NCBI RefSeq assembly: GCF_042693015.1
Contig: NZ_CP170544.1
Span: forward strand, 5,084,001-5,148,000
Direction: 5' to 3'
Source: Sphingomonas_E sp042693015
GTDB taxonomy: Bacteria > Pseudomonadota > Alphaproteobacteria > Sphingomonadales > Sphingomonadaceae
Length of the DNA: 64,000 nt
Below are positions 1 to 8,534 of the stretch, in pieces. A model generated the notes under the pieces. The model was not told where the DNA came from, did no database searches, and saw only the letters and a program-made list of their open reading frames with translations. The stretch's first letter is position 1. Every line of letters begins with the position of its first letter. Position numbers and translations under genes: made by a program.

Positions 1-416
1 AAGCGCGGCTGATGCTCGAACGCCAACCCCTCGGCGATCCGCGTCGGCGTGCCGCCGGCGATCGGCATGGTGTAGATGTCGCCCAGCAAGTCGAAGGTGA
101 TGCTGCGGCCGTCGGGCGAGACGTCGACATTCATCCAGCTCCCTTCATCGACGTCGATCCTCACCTGGCGCGTGGTGAGCCCGCGCGGCGCGTTGACGTC
201 CCATTTGGCCGGCTTGGCGGCGGGCGCGGCGCCCGTCGCGCTCGCCGTGGGCTTCAGCGGCGGCAGCTTGATCGTCTTGTCGGGCCGCGGCGTCGTCGCC
301 TCGTTTTCGGGCGCCTGCGTCTGTTCGACCGGCTTGTCGGCGGGCGGGTTGGTCTGTGCGGAAAGCGGCCCGGCGGCGAGGCAGAGCGCGATGGCGGTCA
401 ATGCGCGATGTGTCAC
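1..416 (-). CDS. amidohydrolase with TolB-like beta-propeller repeats, N-terminal part only
   Basis: Only the first 138 codons are in the window; the gene runs off the left edge. I place the start at a GTG (minus strand 416-414) preceded by an AAAGGGAT ribosome-binding site. The protein opens with a secretion signal (ALTAIALCLAAGPLSAQ), then a Pro/Lys-rich linker, then a stretch containing WDVNAPRG and VSPDGRSITFDLLGDIY, which is the first blade of a PD40/TolB-type propeller. This combination is typical of the roughly 1,050-residue secreted amidohydrolases of sphingomonads, which carry a metal-dependent hydrolase domain after the propeller. That C-terminal domain is outside the window, so the enzymatic assignment is inferred from the N-terminus only. 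Confidence 0.75.
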   Translation of the reverse strand, partial: MTHRALTAIALCLAAGPLSAQTNPPADKPVEQTQAPENEATTPRPDKTIKLPPLKPTASATGAAPAAKPAKWDVNAPRGLTTRQVRIDVDEGSWMNVDVSPDGRSITFDLLGDIYTMPIAGGTPTRIAEGLAFEHQPR

Positions 417-497
417 GATGTCTAATCCCTTTGCAGACCGGCAACTTATCCGATCCGGGGCAGCCGTCACGCGCAAATTCGGGCGGGCTGAGGCGGA

Positions 498-959
498 TCA
501 GCCCGTCTTGCCGACATGATCGAGCAGATTGTCCCGCACCCGCGCGACTGCCTGCTGCACCTGGCGAAACTCGTCGGCGCCCAGGCCGGAGGCGGCGACC
601 AAAGTCTTCTGCGCGCCCTTTTCGCGGAGCGCGCGGCCGGCATCGGTCAGGCTGATGACGACCTGCCGTTCGTCGGCCGGGTCGCGCTGGCGACGGAGAA
701 AGCCGAGCTCCTCCAGCTTCTTCAGGATCGGGGTCAGCGTGTTCGATTCGAGGAACAGCTTCTCGCCCAGGCTTTTGACGGTCTGGTTATCCTCCTCCCA
801 CAACGCGACGATGATGATCCACTGGGTATAAGTGATCCCCAACTCCTCCAGGATCGGCTTATAGGCCCGGCCAAAAGCCAGGTTGGCCGAATAGATCGAA
901 AAACACAGGAAATCCGCCAGCTTGGGATGGGTGGCGGGGGCAGGGGCCTTCTTGCTCAT
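498..959 (-). CDS. ohrR: OhrR, MarR-family organic-hydroperoxide sensor and repressor
   Basis: A 153-residue MarR-family winged-helix protein. Cys19, in the N-terminal helix (LADFLCFSIYS), matches the single reactive cysteine that OhrR proteins use to sense organic peroxides. The DNA-binding part follows (LFLESNTLTPILKKLEELGFLRR) with the MarR wing signature DPADERQVVISLT. It is transcribed divergently from the ohr gene, the usual arrangement, and the shared 147-bp gap holds two copies of a 13-bp box that are its likely operators. Oxidation of Cys19 should release the repressor and induce ohr. I see no second conserved cysteine in the C-terminal part, which would fit a one-Cys OhrR that forms mixed disulfides; that subtype is an inference. 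Confidence 0.92.
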   Translation of the reverse strand: MSKKAPAPATHPKLADFLCFSIYSANLAFGRAYKPILEELGITYTQWIIIVALWEEDNQTVKSLGEKLFLESNTLTPILKKLEELGFLRRQRDPADERQVVISLTDAGRALREKGAQKTLVAASGLGADEFRQVQQAVARVRDNLLDHVGKTG

Positions 960-1000
960 GGCGATATTCCGTCGGGTTGATGCGTCTGATGCGTATATAG

Positions 1001-1013
1001 ATCGTATCCGATC
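1001..1013. promoter_or_regulatory. OhrR operator candidate, copy 1
   Basis: The 13-mer ATCGTATCCGATC lies in the ohrR-ohr gap and is repeated exactly 55 bp downstream at 1056-1068. It is nearer to ohrR, so it could mediate autorepression. The assignment rests on the repeat and its position between a MarR-family repressor and its known target type. Confidence 0.65.
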
Positions 1014-1025
1014 AAATCGGAAGGG

Positions 1026-1056
1026 TTGACATTCATCCGCATCGAGTCCATTTACA
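1026..1056 (+). promoter_or_regulatory. candidate ohr promoter
   Basis: A consensus -35 hexamer TTGACA (1026-1031) is followed by a -10-like TTTACA (1051-1056) with a 19-bp spacer; CATTTA at 1049-1054 gives 17 bp. The second OhrR box begins at the downstream end of this -10 region, so bound repressor would block initiation. Confidence 0.5.
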
Positions 1057-1068
1057 TCGTATCCGATC
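1056..1068. promoter_or_regulatory. OhrR operator candidate, copy 2
   Basis: Exact second copy of ATCGTATCCGATC, directly followed by a related stretch TAATCGTAACCGATCG (1069-1084). It overlaps the expected ohr transcription start, 40-50 bp before the ohr start codon. Confidence 0.65.
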
Positions 1069-1106
1069 TAATCGTAACCGATCGCAACCCTCGAAAGGAT
1101 GATGAC

Positions 1107-1502
1107 ATGACCGAGAAGGTTTTTTACACCGGCCGCACCCACACCACTGGCGGCCCCAACGGCGCCGGCCGCAGCAGCGACGGCTTCCTCGACGTCAAGC
1201 TGCCCGATCCGCATCCGGCGGCCGAAAATCTCTTCGGCGTCGCCTGGTCGGCCTGCTACATCGGCGCGCTCGGCCTTGCCGCCGCCCAGCAGAAGATCGC
1301 ACTGCCGGCCGATACCGCGGTCGACGCGCAGATCGATCTGGTTCGCGATGCGAGCGGCTTCTTCCTGCGCGCCCGCCTCGACGTCAGCCTGCCAGGCCTC
1401 GATCGCGCGGTCGCCCAGGATCTGATCCACGCCGCGCATGCGATCTGCCCTTATTCGAAGGCCGTCCACGGCAATATCGACGTGACGACCAACCTCCTCT
1501 GA
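1107..1502 (+). CDS. ohr: Ohr, organic hydroperoxide resistance thiol peroxidase
   Basis: A 131-residue OsmC/Ohr-family protein that reduces fatty-acid and other organic hydroperoxides to alcohols in the cytoplasm, using lipoylated proteins as reductant in studied homologues. The two catalytic cysteines are visible: Cys50 in WSACYIGAL (peroxidatic) and Cys114 in AICPYSKAV (resolving). The opening KVFYTGRTHTTGG is characteristic of Ohr. I choose the ATG at 1107, which has GAAAGGATGATG upstream; an in-frame ATG at 1026 would place the start on the promoter. Length is close to the usual 140 residues. Divergent from and presumably repressed by OhrR. Confidence 0.96.
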   Translation: MTEKVFYTGRTHTTGGPNGAGRSSDGFLDVKLPDPHPAAENLFGVAWSACYIGALGLAAAQQKIALPADTAVDAQIDLVRDASGFFLRARLDVSLPGLDRAVAQDLIHAAHAICPYSKAVHGNIDVTTNLL

Positions 1503-1597
1503 CCTTGCCGATGCGGATCGGGGCAGCGCCTCGATCCGCACTCCTTCGGCGGACAGGCTCCGCTGCCGGCCTGACCCGTTCGAACCGGAGAATGCAG

Positions 1598-2044
1598 ATG
1601 TTCAGGATAATGCTTCCCGCCGCGCTGCTCGCTCTTGGCGTCGCCAATCCCGCGAGCGCCCAGAGTGCCGCCGAGATAGTGGGGCCAGCCGCCGTCGCGC
1701 CGCTCGCGGCGCCGCAGCCGCCAGCCCGCCTCATCGTCGATCCGCCGCTCGCCGGGCCGCTCGCCGACGGGAAGGTCTTCATCCAGTATCGCGCCGAAAA
1801 TCTGCGGATCGTGCCGGTGTTCGGCGCCAAGGCGCTCAATGTCACGCCACGCATCGGCCATATCCATGTCGAGGTCGACGATGCGCCCTGGCATTGGGCG
1901 GATGCCAGTGGGGAGCCGGTGATCCTCGTCGGCCTGCCCGCGGGTCCGCACAAGGTGAGGATGACGCTCGCCGATGCCAATCATCGGCCGCTCGACAGCA
2001 AGACCGTCTCTTTCGTCGTCCCGGCGACTGCCAGCCACCACTGA
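1598..2044 (+). CDS. small exported protein, DUF6130-like
   Basis: A 148-residue protein with a signal peptide (MFRIMLPAALLALGVANPASAQ) and a single beta-rich domain containing VEVDDAPWHWADASGEPVI and LPAGPHKVRMTLADANH. The His/Trp/Asp-rich core and the phrase LPAGPHKVRM resemble small periplasmic immunoglobulin-like domains (DUF6130); I know of no biochemical function. I choose the ATG at 1598 because GGAG ends 7 bases before it; the ATG at 1592 is too close to that site. It follows ohr by 95 bp and precedes the hydrolase gene by 22 bp, so it probably shares a transcript with the hydrolase. Confidence 0.75.
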   Translation: MFRIMLPAALLALGVANPASAQSAAEIVGPAAVAPLAAPQPPARLIVDPPLAGPLADGKVFIQYRAENLRIVPVFGAKALNVTPRIGHIHVEVDDAPWHWADASGEPVILVGLPAGPHKVRMTLADANHRPLDSKTVSFVVPATASHH

Positions 2045-2066
2045 TCGTTCCTTGTGGAGATATCCG

Positions 2067-3074
2067 ATGAGCATCGCCAACCAGCAAAACCTTGCCGATC
2101 CGCAACGGCGCCTTTTCCTGGGCGTCCTGGCAGCAGCCCCTTTCGCGCTGTCGCAGGCCGCTGCGGCGCAGCCTCTGGCTTTTCCGGCGCCGAAGCAGGT
2201 GACCGCCGGCCCGCTCAGCATCGGCTATGTGGAAATGGGGCCGGCCAAGGGGCGCCCCGTGATCCTGCTCCACGGCTGGCCCTATGATATTCACAGCTTC
2301 GCAGACGTCGCGCCGTTGCTGGTGGCAATGGGCTATCGCGTGCTCATTCCCCATCTGCGCGGCTTCGGCACCACCCGCTTTCTGGACGTCCGTGCGGTGC
2401 GTAACGCCCAGCAGTCGGTCCTCGCGCTCGATGTGATCGCGCTGATGGATGCGTTACGCATTCCCAGCGCCCTCGTCGCCGGATTCGATTGGGGGGCGCG
2501 CACCGCCAATATCGTCGCCGCACTCTGGCCCGAACGCTGTCAGGCGCTGGTGTCGGTCAGCGGCTATTTGATCGGCAGCCAGCAGGCCAATCAAGCACCC
2601 CTGCCGCCCAGGGCGGAGCTTGCGTGGTGGTATCAATTCTACTTCGCCACCGAGCGCGGCCGGATCGGCTATGAGCGCAATTATCGCGATTTCGCGCGGC
2701 TGATCTGGCAGACAGCGTCGCCGCAATGGGCGTTCGACGATGCGACCTTCGAACGGTCGGCAAAGTCGCTCGACAACCCCGATCATGCCGCGATCACCGT
2801 CCATAATTATCGCTGGCGGCTCGGCCTTGCCGCAGGCGATCCGCGCTACGACGGGCTGGAGGCGCGACTGGCGGCCGCACCGATCATCACGGTGCCGACG
2901 ATCACGCTGGAAGGCGACGCCAATGGTGCGCCCCATCCCGAACCATCGGCCTATGCCCGCAAATTCTCCGGCAAATATGCCCATCGCCTGATCGGCGGCG
3001 GCATCGGCCACAATCTGCCGCAGGAGGCGCCGAAGGCCTTCGCCCAGGCGATAATCGATGTCGCCAGCTTCTAG
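2067..3074 (+). CDS. exported alpha/beta-hydrolase of the epoxide hydrolase / dehalogenase type
   Basis: 335 residues. The N-terminus has a twin-arginine-like pair (QRRLFLGVL) and a hydrophobic stretch ending AAAAQ, suggesting export of a folded enzyme. The fold markers are HGWPYD (69-74, oxyanion hole), the nucleophile elbow GFDWGA with Asp141 instead of Ser, and a late catalytic His (about 315, GGIGHNLPQE). Aspartate as nucleophile points to the epoxide hydrolase and haloalkane dehalogenase group rather than esterases. The ATG at 2067 has GGAG upstream. Its stop codon TAG lies in the palindrome CTAG that also ends otsA on the other strand. The substrate cannot be read from sequence. Confidence 0.85.
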   Translation: MSIANQQNLADPQRRLFLGVLAAAPFALSQAAAAQPLAFPAPKQVTAGPLSIGYVEMGPAKGRPVILLHGWPYDIHSFADVAPLLVAMGYRVLIPHLRGFGTTRFLDVRAVRNAQQSVLALDVIALMDALRIPSALVAGFDWGARTANIVAALWPERCQALVSVSGYLIGSQQANQAPLPPRAELAWWYQFYFATERGRIGYERNYRDFARLIWQTASPQWAFDDATFERSAKSLDNPDHAAITVHNYRWRLGLAAGDPRYDGLEARLAAAPIITVPTITLEGDANGAPHPEPSAYARKFSGKYAHRLIGGGIGHNLPQEAPKAFAQAIIDVASF

Positions 3075-4462
3075 GGCACGCTCCGCAGCAGCACCGGAGG
3101 CTGCTCCGCAAACAGCGCCGCCGTGAACCGGCGGCGCCACCACATCACGTCCTGATCCTGAACGCCCTGCATCAGCGCTTTCCAGCGTTGCTTGCGCTCG
3201 GCCAGCGGCATGGCGAGCGCCTGCCGGATCGAGTCTGAGATTTCCTCTGCGCTATGGGGGTTCACAAGCAGCGCATCCTTCATCTGCTCGGCCGCCCCGG
3301 CAAAGCGCGACAGGATCAGCACGCCCGGATCGTCGGGGTTCTGCGCCGCGACATATTCCTTGGCGACCAGGTTCATCCCGTCGCGCAGCGGGGTTACCAG
3401 CCCGATCCGGCTGGCGCGATAGACGCCGGCCAGCACGTCGCGCGAATAGCCCTGATTCACATAGCGGATCGGCACCCAGTCGAGCGCGGCATGCTCGCCA
3501 TTGATGCGCCCGGCCAGCCCTTCCAGCGCGTTGCGGATCCGCTGATAGCTTTCCACCGACGCGCGAGATGGCGGCGCGATCTGCAATAGCACCACCTCCT
3601 TCCGCTCATGCGGATTTTCGGTCAGGAAGCGCTCATAGCCGAGGAAGCGTTCCTCCAGCCCTTTGGAATAATCCAGCCGGTCGACGCCGACGATCAGCGC
3701 GCGGCCGACGGCGCTGTGCCGGACGAGATCATATGTTTCGCGTGCCTTGTCGCTGGCGGCCAGCGCAGCGAAATCCTTGGCGTCGATGCCGATCGGGCAG
3801 GCGATCAGGCGGACGCGGCGATCGCCGATTTCCAGCACGCCATCCTCGCTCAGCGTGCCGCCCAGTTCCTCGCGGGCATAATCGCAGAAGGATTGCAGCC
3901 ATTCGTCGGTGTGGAAACCGATGACGTCATATTCGAGCAGCGATTCCACCAGCTCGCGCGCCTCGGGCAGGGTGACGAGCAGCCGGCGCGGCGGCCAGGG
4001 GATGTGGAGGAAGAAGCCGATACGGTTGCGCAGGCCCCGTTTGCGCAGCTCGGCGCCCAGCGGGAACATATGATAATCCTGCACCCACACCACGTCCTCC
4101 GCCTCGATCAGGGGCATGACGGTATCGGCGAAGCGTTCGTTGGCGCGCTGATAGCCGCCGGCGAAATCGCGCTCATATTCCGCAAGGTCGATGCGGTAAT
4201 GGAACAGCGGCCACAGCGTACGGTTGGCGTAGCCGTTATAATATTCCTCGATGTCCTGATCCTCCAGATCGACGGTGGCGGTGGTCACGCCGTCCTCGCG
4301 CTGGAAGTTGATATGGCCGGTAAACTCGTCGGTACGATTGCCCGACCAGCCGAACCAGATGCCGCCCTGCTCGCGCAAAGCCGAGGTGAGAGCGACGGCC
4401 AGGCCGCCTTGGGCGCCGCCGCCGGCGCTGACTCGGTTGGAGATGACGATCAGCCGGCTCAT
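3071..4462 (-). CDS. otsA: trehalose-6-phosphate synthase OtsA
   Basis: 463 residues, GT20 family. It joins UDP-glucose (or another NDP-glucose) to glucose-6-phosphate to make trehalose-6-phosphate, which OtsB dephosphorylates. Family signatures are in order: SRLIVISNRV at the N-terminus, GGLAV, WVQDYHMFPLG, GFFLHIPWP, VDRLDYSKG and the C-terminal DGMNLVAKEY nucleotide-sugar motif. I choose the ATG at 4462, which overlaps the stop of the upstream GH15 gene as ATGA; a longer reading would overlap that gene more deeply. Last gene of the otsB-GH15-otsA operon. It converges on the hydrolase gene and shares a CTAG with its stop. Confidence 0.96.
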   Translation of the reverse strand: MSRLIVISNRVSAGGGAQGGLAVALTSALREQGGIWFGWSGNRTDEFTGHINFQREDGVTTATVDLEDQDIEEYYNGYANRTLWPLFHYRIDLAEYERDFAGGYQRANERFADTVMPLIEAEDVVWVQDYHMFPLGAELRKRGLRNRIGFFLHIPWPPRRLLVTLPEARELVESLLEYDVIGFHTDEWLQSFCDYAREELGGTLSEDGVLEIGDRRVRLIACPIGIDAKDFAALAASDKARETYDLVRHSAVGRALIVGVDRLDYSKGLEERFLGYERFLTENPHERKEVVLLQIAPPSRASVESYQRIRNALEGLAGRINGEHAALDWVPIRYVNQGYSRDVLAGVYRASRIGLVTPLRDGMNLVAKEYVAAQNPDDPGVLILSRFAGAAEQMKDALLVNPHSAEEISDSIRQALAMPLAERKQRWKALMQGVQDQDVMWWRRRFTAALFAEQPPVLLRSVP

Positions 4463-6240
4463 CGCACCGCGCTCCACGGTTTGCTGAGCATCACGGCGCA
4501 ATTGATCATGCCGACCAGCGAATAGGTCTGCGGATAATTGCCCCACAGCTCGCCGGTGGCAGGGTCGATATCCTCGGATAGCAACCCCGCGGCGGTCCGG
4601 CGGGTCAGCATTTCTTCAAACAACAGGCGTCCTTCCTCTGTGCGACCGGTCAGGTGCAGGGCCTCGATCAGCCAAAAGGTGCAGACGTTGAACGCCGTTT
4701 CGGGCAGGCCGAAATCATCCTCCGTGGCGTAGCGCAGCATGTGCGATCCGCGCCGCAACCCGGCCTCGATCGCTTCCAGCGTCTTGCGGAAGCGGGGATC
4801 GTCCGGCGTCAGGAATTTGAGGTCGAGCAGTTGCAGCACGCTCGCGTCGAGATCGTCGCCGGCGAAGGTGGCGGACATGCGCTGCGTCTCCGCGCGCCAG
4901 GCGGCGTCCTCAATGCGCGCGCGGACGTGATCGGCGCGGCTTTGCCAGAAGGCGGCGCGGTCGGTGAGATCCAGCGCCGCGGCGGCGTTCGCCAGCCGGT
5001 CGCAGGCCGCCCAGCACATCGCCGCCGAATAGGTGTGGACCGATTGCCGCGTGCGCAATTCCCACAGGCCCGCATCGGGCTCGTCATGGAAGATCCACGC
5101 GCGCTCGCCCACTTTCTCCAGCGCCTCGAAATCCTCCAGTCCCGACATGCGGAACAGGCGCTGGTCGATAAAGGCCTGGGTGTTGGACAGGACGATCTGG
5201 CCATAGGCATCGTGCTGAATCTGCTCATAGGCCTGGTTGCCGACGCGGACCGGGCCCATGCCGCGATAGCCGGGGAGATTGTCGGCGAAGCCCTCCTCCA
5301 GCCGTGCCTCCCCCAGCACGCCGTAAAGCGGCTGGATATGGCCGCCCTTCGCCCCGTCGACGATGTTGCGCAGATAAGCGAGATAGTTTTCGAGCACGTC
5401 GAGCGCGCCCAGCCGGTTGAGCGCCTGCACCGTGTAATAGGCATCGCGGATCCAGCAGTAGCGATAATCCCAATTGCGCTGCGACCCGGCATGTTCGGGG
5501 ATCGAGGTGGTGAGCGCCGCGACGATCGCCCCCGTTTCCTCATGCTGGCAGAGCTTCAGGCTGATCGCGGATCGGATCACCACGTCCTGCCATTCGACCG
5601 GGGTGGCGAGGCCCCTCACCCATTCCTGCCATTCGGCCACCGTATCGGCCAGCATCGCATCCACGCTCGGGCCGACATTGCCGGTAAAGCTCTCGTCGGG
5701 CCCCAGGAAGAAATGGAGCGGCGCCTCCAGGCGGAAGCTGCGCTCCTCATGCACCATGCCCACCGGCGCTGTGGTGGTCAGGCGCAGGGTCATCGCGTCC
5801 ATCTGGTAACGGATATGGTTGGTGCCGCCGATCCGCTGTCCGCATTCGCCGCCCCAGCCGCAGGTCGGGCGAAGCCGTACCCGGATGCGCGGGCTGCCGG
5901 CGATCGGGCGGACGATCCGGGCGAAGGCGACGGGGCGGTAACTGCGGCCGAGCCGCCGGAAATAGGGGCAGAAATCCACCACCTCGATGATGCTGCCGCC
6001 CGCCCCGGTGTGGCGGGTGATCAGGATCGGGGTGTTGCGCAGATATTCCTGCTCGATCGCGACACCGTCTTCCAGGTCGATCGCCCAATAGCCCGCCTGC
6101 GGTTCGTCGCCGCCGAGCAAGGCGGAGAATAAGGGGTCGCCGTCGACGCGGGGCACGCAGCCCCAGATGAAGCGGCCGGCGCGATCTATCAGGGCGCTGA
6201 CCTGGCAATTGCCGATCGGCCAGAGATCGAGTGATGTCAT
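4459..6240 (-). CDS. glycoside hydrolase family 15 enzyme, probable trehalase or glucoamylase
   Basis: 593 residues with the two-domain GH15 layout: an N-terminal beta-sandwich (TSLDLWPIGNCQVSALIDR, WGCVPRVDGDPLFSALLGG) and an (alpha/alpha)6 barrel (LTTSIPE, RNWDYRYCWIRDAYYTVQAL). GH15 contains glucoamylases, glucodextranases and the mycobacterial-type trehalase. Location between otsB and otsA, with 4-bp ATGA overlaps on both sides, makes trehalose or a related alpha-glucoside the likely substrate; this is inference from context. The start at 6240 is fixed by the overlap with otsB. No signal peptide is seen, so it should act in the cytoplasm. Confidence 0.9.
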   Translation of the reverse strand: MTSLDLWPIGNCQVSALIDRAGRFIWGCVPRVDGDPLFSALLGGDEPQAGYWAIDLEDGVAIEQEYLRNTPILITRHTGAGGSIIEVVDFCPYFRRLGRSYRPVAFARIVRPIAGSPRIRVRLRPTCGWGGECGQRIGGTNHIRYQMDAMTLRLTTTAPVGMVHEERSFRLEAPLHFFLGPDESFTGNVGPSVDAMLADTVAEWQEWVRGLATPVEWQDVVIRSAISLKLCQHEETGAIVAALTTSIPEHAGSQRNWDYRYCWIRDAYYTVQALNRLGALDVLENYLAYLRNIVDGAKGGHIQPLYGVLGEARLEEGFADNLPGYRGMGPVRVGNQAYEQIQHDAYGQIVLSNTQAFIDQRLFRMSGLEDFEALEKVGERAWIFHDEPDAGLWELRTRQSVHTYSAAMCWAACDRLANAAAALDLTDRAAFWQSRADHVRARIEDAAWRAETQRMSATFAGDDLDASVLQLLDLKFLTPDDPRFRKTLEAIEAGLRRGSHMLRYATEDDFGLPETAFNVCTFWLIEALHLTGRTEEGRLLFEEMLTRRTAAGLLSEDIDPATGELWGNYPQTYSLVGMINCAVMLSKPWSAVR

Positions 6241-6983
6241 GAAATGTCCTTGCAGGCGGCTTCCAGCCAGCGGAGCGCTTCGCCGACGCCGGGCAGCCGA
6301 TATCGGGCGGCAGTGGTTCGTTCCGGACCGACCAGCACGCCCGCGCCGCCCAGCGCAACGGCCGCCGTGAAGCCCGGCTCGTCGGTCACATCGTCGCCCA
6401 TGAACAGGGGACGCCCGGACGCGAATGCGGGTTCCGCCATCAGCGTGCGAACGGCGCTGCCCTTGTCGCCGCCCGACGCGCGGACTTCGATCATCATCTT
6501 GCCGAATTGCAGTGTCAGCCCGTGCGCGGTCGCCAGGCCCTCGGCGAGCGCGATGCACGTCGCTTCGGCATCGGGCGCCTGGCGGAAATGGAGCGCCGCG
6601 CCCAGCGGCTTGTCCTCCACCAGCACGCCGGGAAGCCGGGCCGCCAGGTCGCGCAACTCCTGCAATATGTCGACGAGCGCCGCGGGGCGGGGCGCCATAG
6701 ATCGCCGCCCGTCCGCCCATTGGAATTGCATGCCATGGCTGCCGACAATGGTCAGCGGCGTCAGGCCGGTCAGCGTCCGCACCTCATCCGCCGGCCGCCC
6801 GCTGATCAGCGCGATGCGCCCATCAAGCTTTTGAAATAGCAGCGACAGCAGGCCTGCAAGCCGCTCGTCGACGCGCACGGCGTCCGGCCGCTCGGCGATT
6901 TCGACGAGCGTGCCGTCAAAATCGAGGAACAGGCTGGCGTCTCGCAGCAAATTTGCCGGAGGAGCTGGGACCAGGCCATGCAT
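6237..6983 (-). CDS. otsB: trehalose-6-phosphate phosphatase OtsB
   Basis: 248 residues, HAD superfamily. The first HAD motif LFLDFDGTLVE carries the nucleophile Asp21 and Asp23; RPADEVRTL and the late motif LFMGDDVTDEPGF match OtsB. It releases phosphate from trehalose-6-phosphate to give trehalose. The ATG at 6983 is preceded by a very strong AGGAGGGGGGAG site on the minus strand, making this the first gene of the operon; the following GH15 gene overlaps its stop by 4 bp. The upstream gap (6984-7167) is locally AT-rich (7090-7110), a plausible promoter region for the stress-type trehalose operon, but I could not pick a confident promoter. Confidence 0.94.
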   Translation of the reverse strand: MHGLVPAPPANLLRDASLFLDFDGTLVEIAERPDAVRVDERLAGLLSLLFQKLDGRIALISGRPADEVRTLTGLTPLTIVGSHGMQFQWADGRRSMAPRPAALVDILQELRDLAARLPGVLVEDKPLGAALHFRQAPDAEATCIALAEGLATAHGLTLQFGKMMIEVRASGGDKGSAVRTLMAEPAFASGRPLFMGDDVTDEPGFTAAVALGGAGVLVGPERTTAARYRLPGVGEALRWLEAACKDIS

Positions 6984-7167
6984 CTCCCCCCTCCTGAAGG
7001 CATGCGGCCGCGATGGGAAGCAAGCGGGGCGCCCCAAGAACTCGGCTCACCCCGGTTGAGGGACGGCTCAGCGGGTTATGCGGAAGAAGAATATATTTTT
7101 ATCAATGACTTGTGTGCGCGCCGGGATGCGTGCTTGAGCGGCGCCCGCGCCACGCCTATGCGCGTCG

Positions 7168-7416
7168 ATGATGACCGATCCCGAAAGTCCAGAGCCGCAG
7201 CCCGTATCCGAACTGGCCGATATCCTGCGCCGATTGCGTCAGGGAGACGTCAATCCGGTGTCGCGGGCGCGGGCCTGGGTGGAGGCGGTCGTGCCCTCGC
7301 AGGAGCGCGGCCCCGGCTGGGACCGGCACTGGCGCGAACTGGAGGCCTATGCCGCCGGCCGCGGCGTCTGGTCCAGCCGGCGCGACGGGGGCGATGGCGG
7401 CGCGATGGGCGAATAG
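7168..7416 (+). CDS. small hypothetical protein
   Basis: 82 residues (or 81 from the ATG at 7171), opening MMTDPESPEPQPVSELADIL. A short amphipathic helix (ELADILRRLRQG) and a Trp-rich part (GPGWDRHWRELEAYAAG) are followed by a Gly/Asp tail. It has no signal peptide and I recognise no family. It lies between the divergent otsB and the convergent alcohol dehydrogenase gene, with no competing ORF of better quality. Codon usage looks like that of neighbours. Treat as a plausible but unproven gene. Confidence 0.45.
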   Translation: MMTDPESPEPQPVSELADILRRLRQGDVNPVSRARAWVEAVVPSQERGPGWDRHWRELEAYAAGRGVWSSRRDGGDGGAMGE

Positions 7417-7420
7417 CCGC

Positions 7421-8437
7421 TCAGCGCATCTTGAGCACCACCCGGAACCGGGCCTTGCCGCTCAGCATATGGTCATAGGCCGCCTGCGCTTCCTCGAACG
7501 GGAAAATCTCGTTCATCGAACTCACATCGTTGAGCTTGCTGAAGGCGAGCGTGTCCTCCGAATCCGCGGCGACACCCGAATACCAGCCCTTCACCGTGGC
7601 GCGCTTGTTGAGCAAAGCGATCGTGTCGACCGGGAAGGTGCCGACCGCGCCGATCACCATCATCACGCCATTGGGGCCGAGCCCGCCGACGATCGCCTGC
7701 ATCGCATCCGCGCTGGTGACGGTGGCGATGATCGCGCGGGCGCCGCCCAGCTTGTGCAGCGCCTCGGCGACATCGCCTTCCTGGCTGTCGATATAGTCAT
7801 GCGCGCCGAGCGAACGGGCCAGTTCCTCCTTGTCCCGGCCGCGATTGACCGCGACGGTGCGGAAACCGAGCCGGCGGGAGAATTGGATGCCGAGATGGCC
7901 GAGCCCGCCGACACCATGGACCGCGACGAGATCGCCGGCGCGCGCCCCGCAATTGCGCAGCGCGTTGAAGGTGGTGATGCCGGCGCAGAGCAAGGGTGCG
8001 GACTCGATTGCGTCGAGATCGGCGGGGACATGCGCCACGGCCGATGCATCGGCGACGAGATGGGTGGCATAGCCGCCATCGCGGGTGACGCCGGTGATCG
8101 CGGTGATCGTCTCGCAGGCGAAGGCGTCGCCGCGGCGGCAGCGGGAGCAATAGCCGCAGGAACCGCCGAACCAGCCGACGCCGGCGCGGTCGCCGACCTG
8201 CCAGCCCGAAACCTTGTCGCCGACAGCCGTCACCACGCCGACCACCTCATGCCCCGGCACACGCGGATATTGGATGCCGCCAAAAAGCCCTTGAACCGTC
8301 ATCACATCGCTGTGGCAGACGCCGCAGGCGTGGACCTCGATCAGCAGTTCGCCGGGGCCGGGGGTGGGGATGGGGCGCTCGACACGCTCAAACTTGCCGC
8401 CCGCATGGGGCACGGCCATCGCGATCATGTTCGACAT
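7421..8437 (-). CDS. zinc-dependent alcohol dehydrogenase, AdhP-like
   Basis: 338 residues, medium-chain dehydrogenase family. Catalytic zinc ligands are Cys41 (ACGVCHSD), His63-Glu64 (PGHE) and Cys151 (LLCAGIT); the structural zinc site is Cys94, Cys97, Cys100 and Cys108. The Rossmann motif GVGGLGHLG begins near residue 175. The pattern fits NAD-dependent AdhP-type enzymes that interconvert alcohols and aldehydes in the cytoplasm. It is divergent from the MarR-type gene at 8556 with a 118-bp gap, and the palindrome in that gap could act on both genes. Confidence 0.9.
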   Translation of the reverse strand: MSNMIAMAVPHAGGKFERVERPIPTPGPGELLIEVHACGVCHSDVMTVQGLFGGIQYPRVPGHEVVGVVTAVGDKVSGWQVGDRAGVGWFGGSCGYCSRCRRGDAFACETITAITGVTRDGGYATHLVADASAVAHVPADLDAIESAPLLCAGITTFNALRNCGARAGDLVAVHGVGGLGHLGIQFSRRLGFRTVAVNRGRDKEELARSLGAHDYIDSQEGDVAEALHKLGGARAIIATVTSADAMQAIVGGLGPNGVMMVIGAVGTFPVDTIALLNKRATVKGWYSGVAADSEDTLAFSKLNDVSSMNEIFPFEEAQAAYDHMLSGKARFRVVLKMR

Positions 8438-8534
8438 GAGTCTCTCCTCCGCTTCGGGGAAGTGCCGTCGTTATAAGGCCTCCATGTCGTTTTCGAGAAG
8501 GGCGCCGGGCCGCACCGTCATTGCCAAAATTTAC

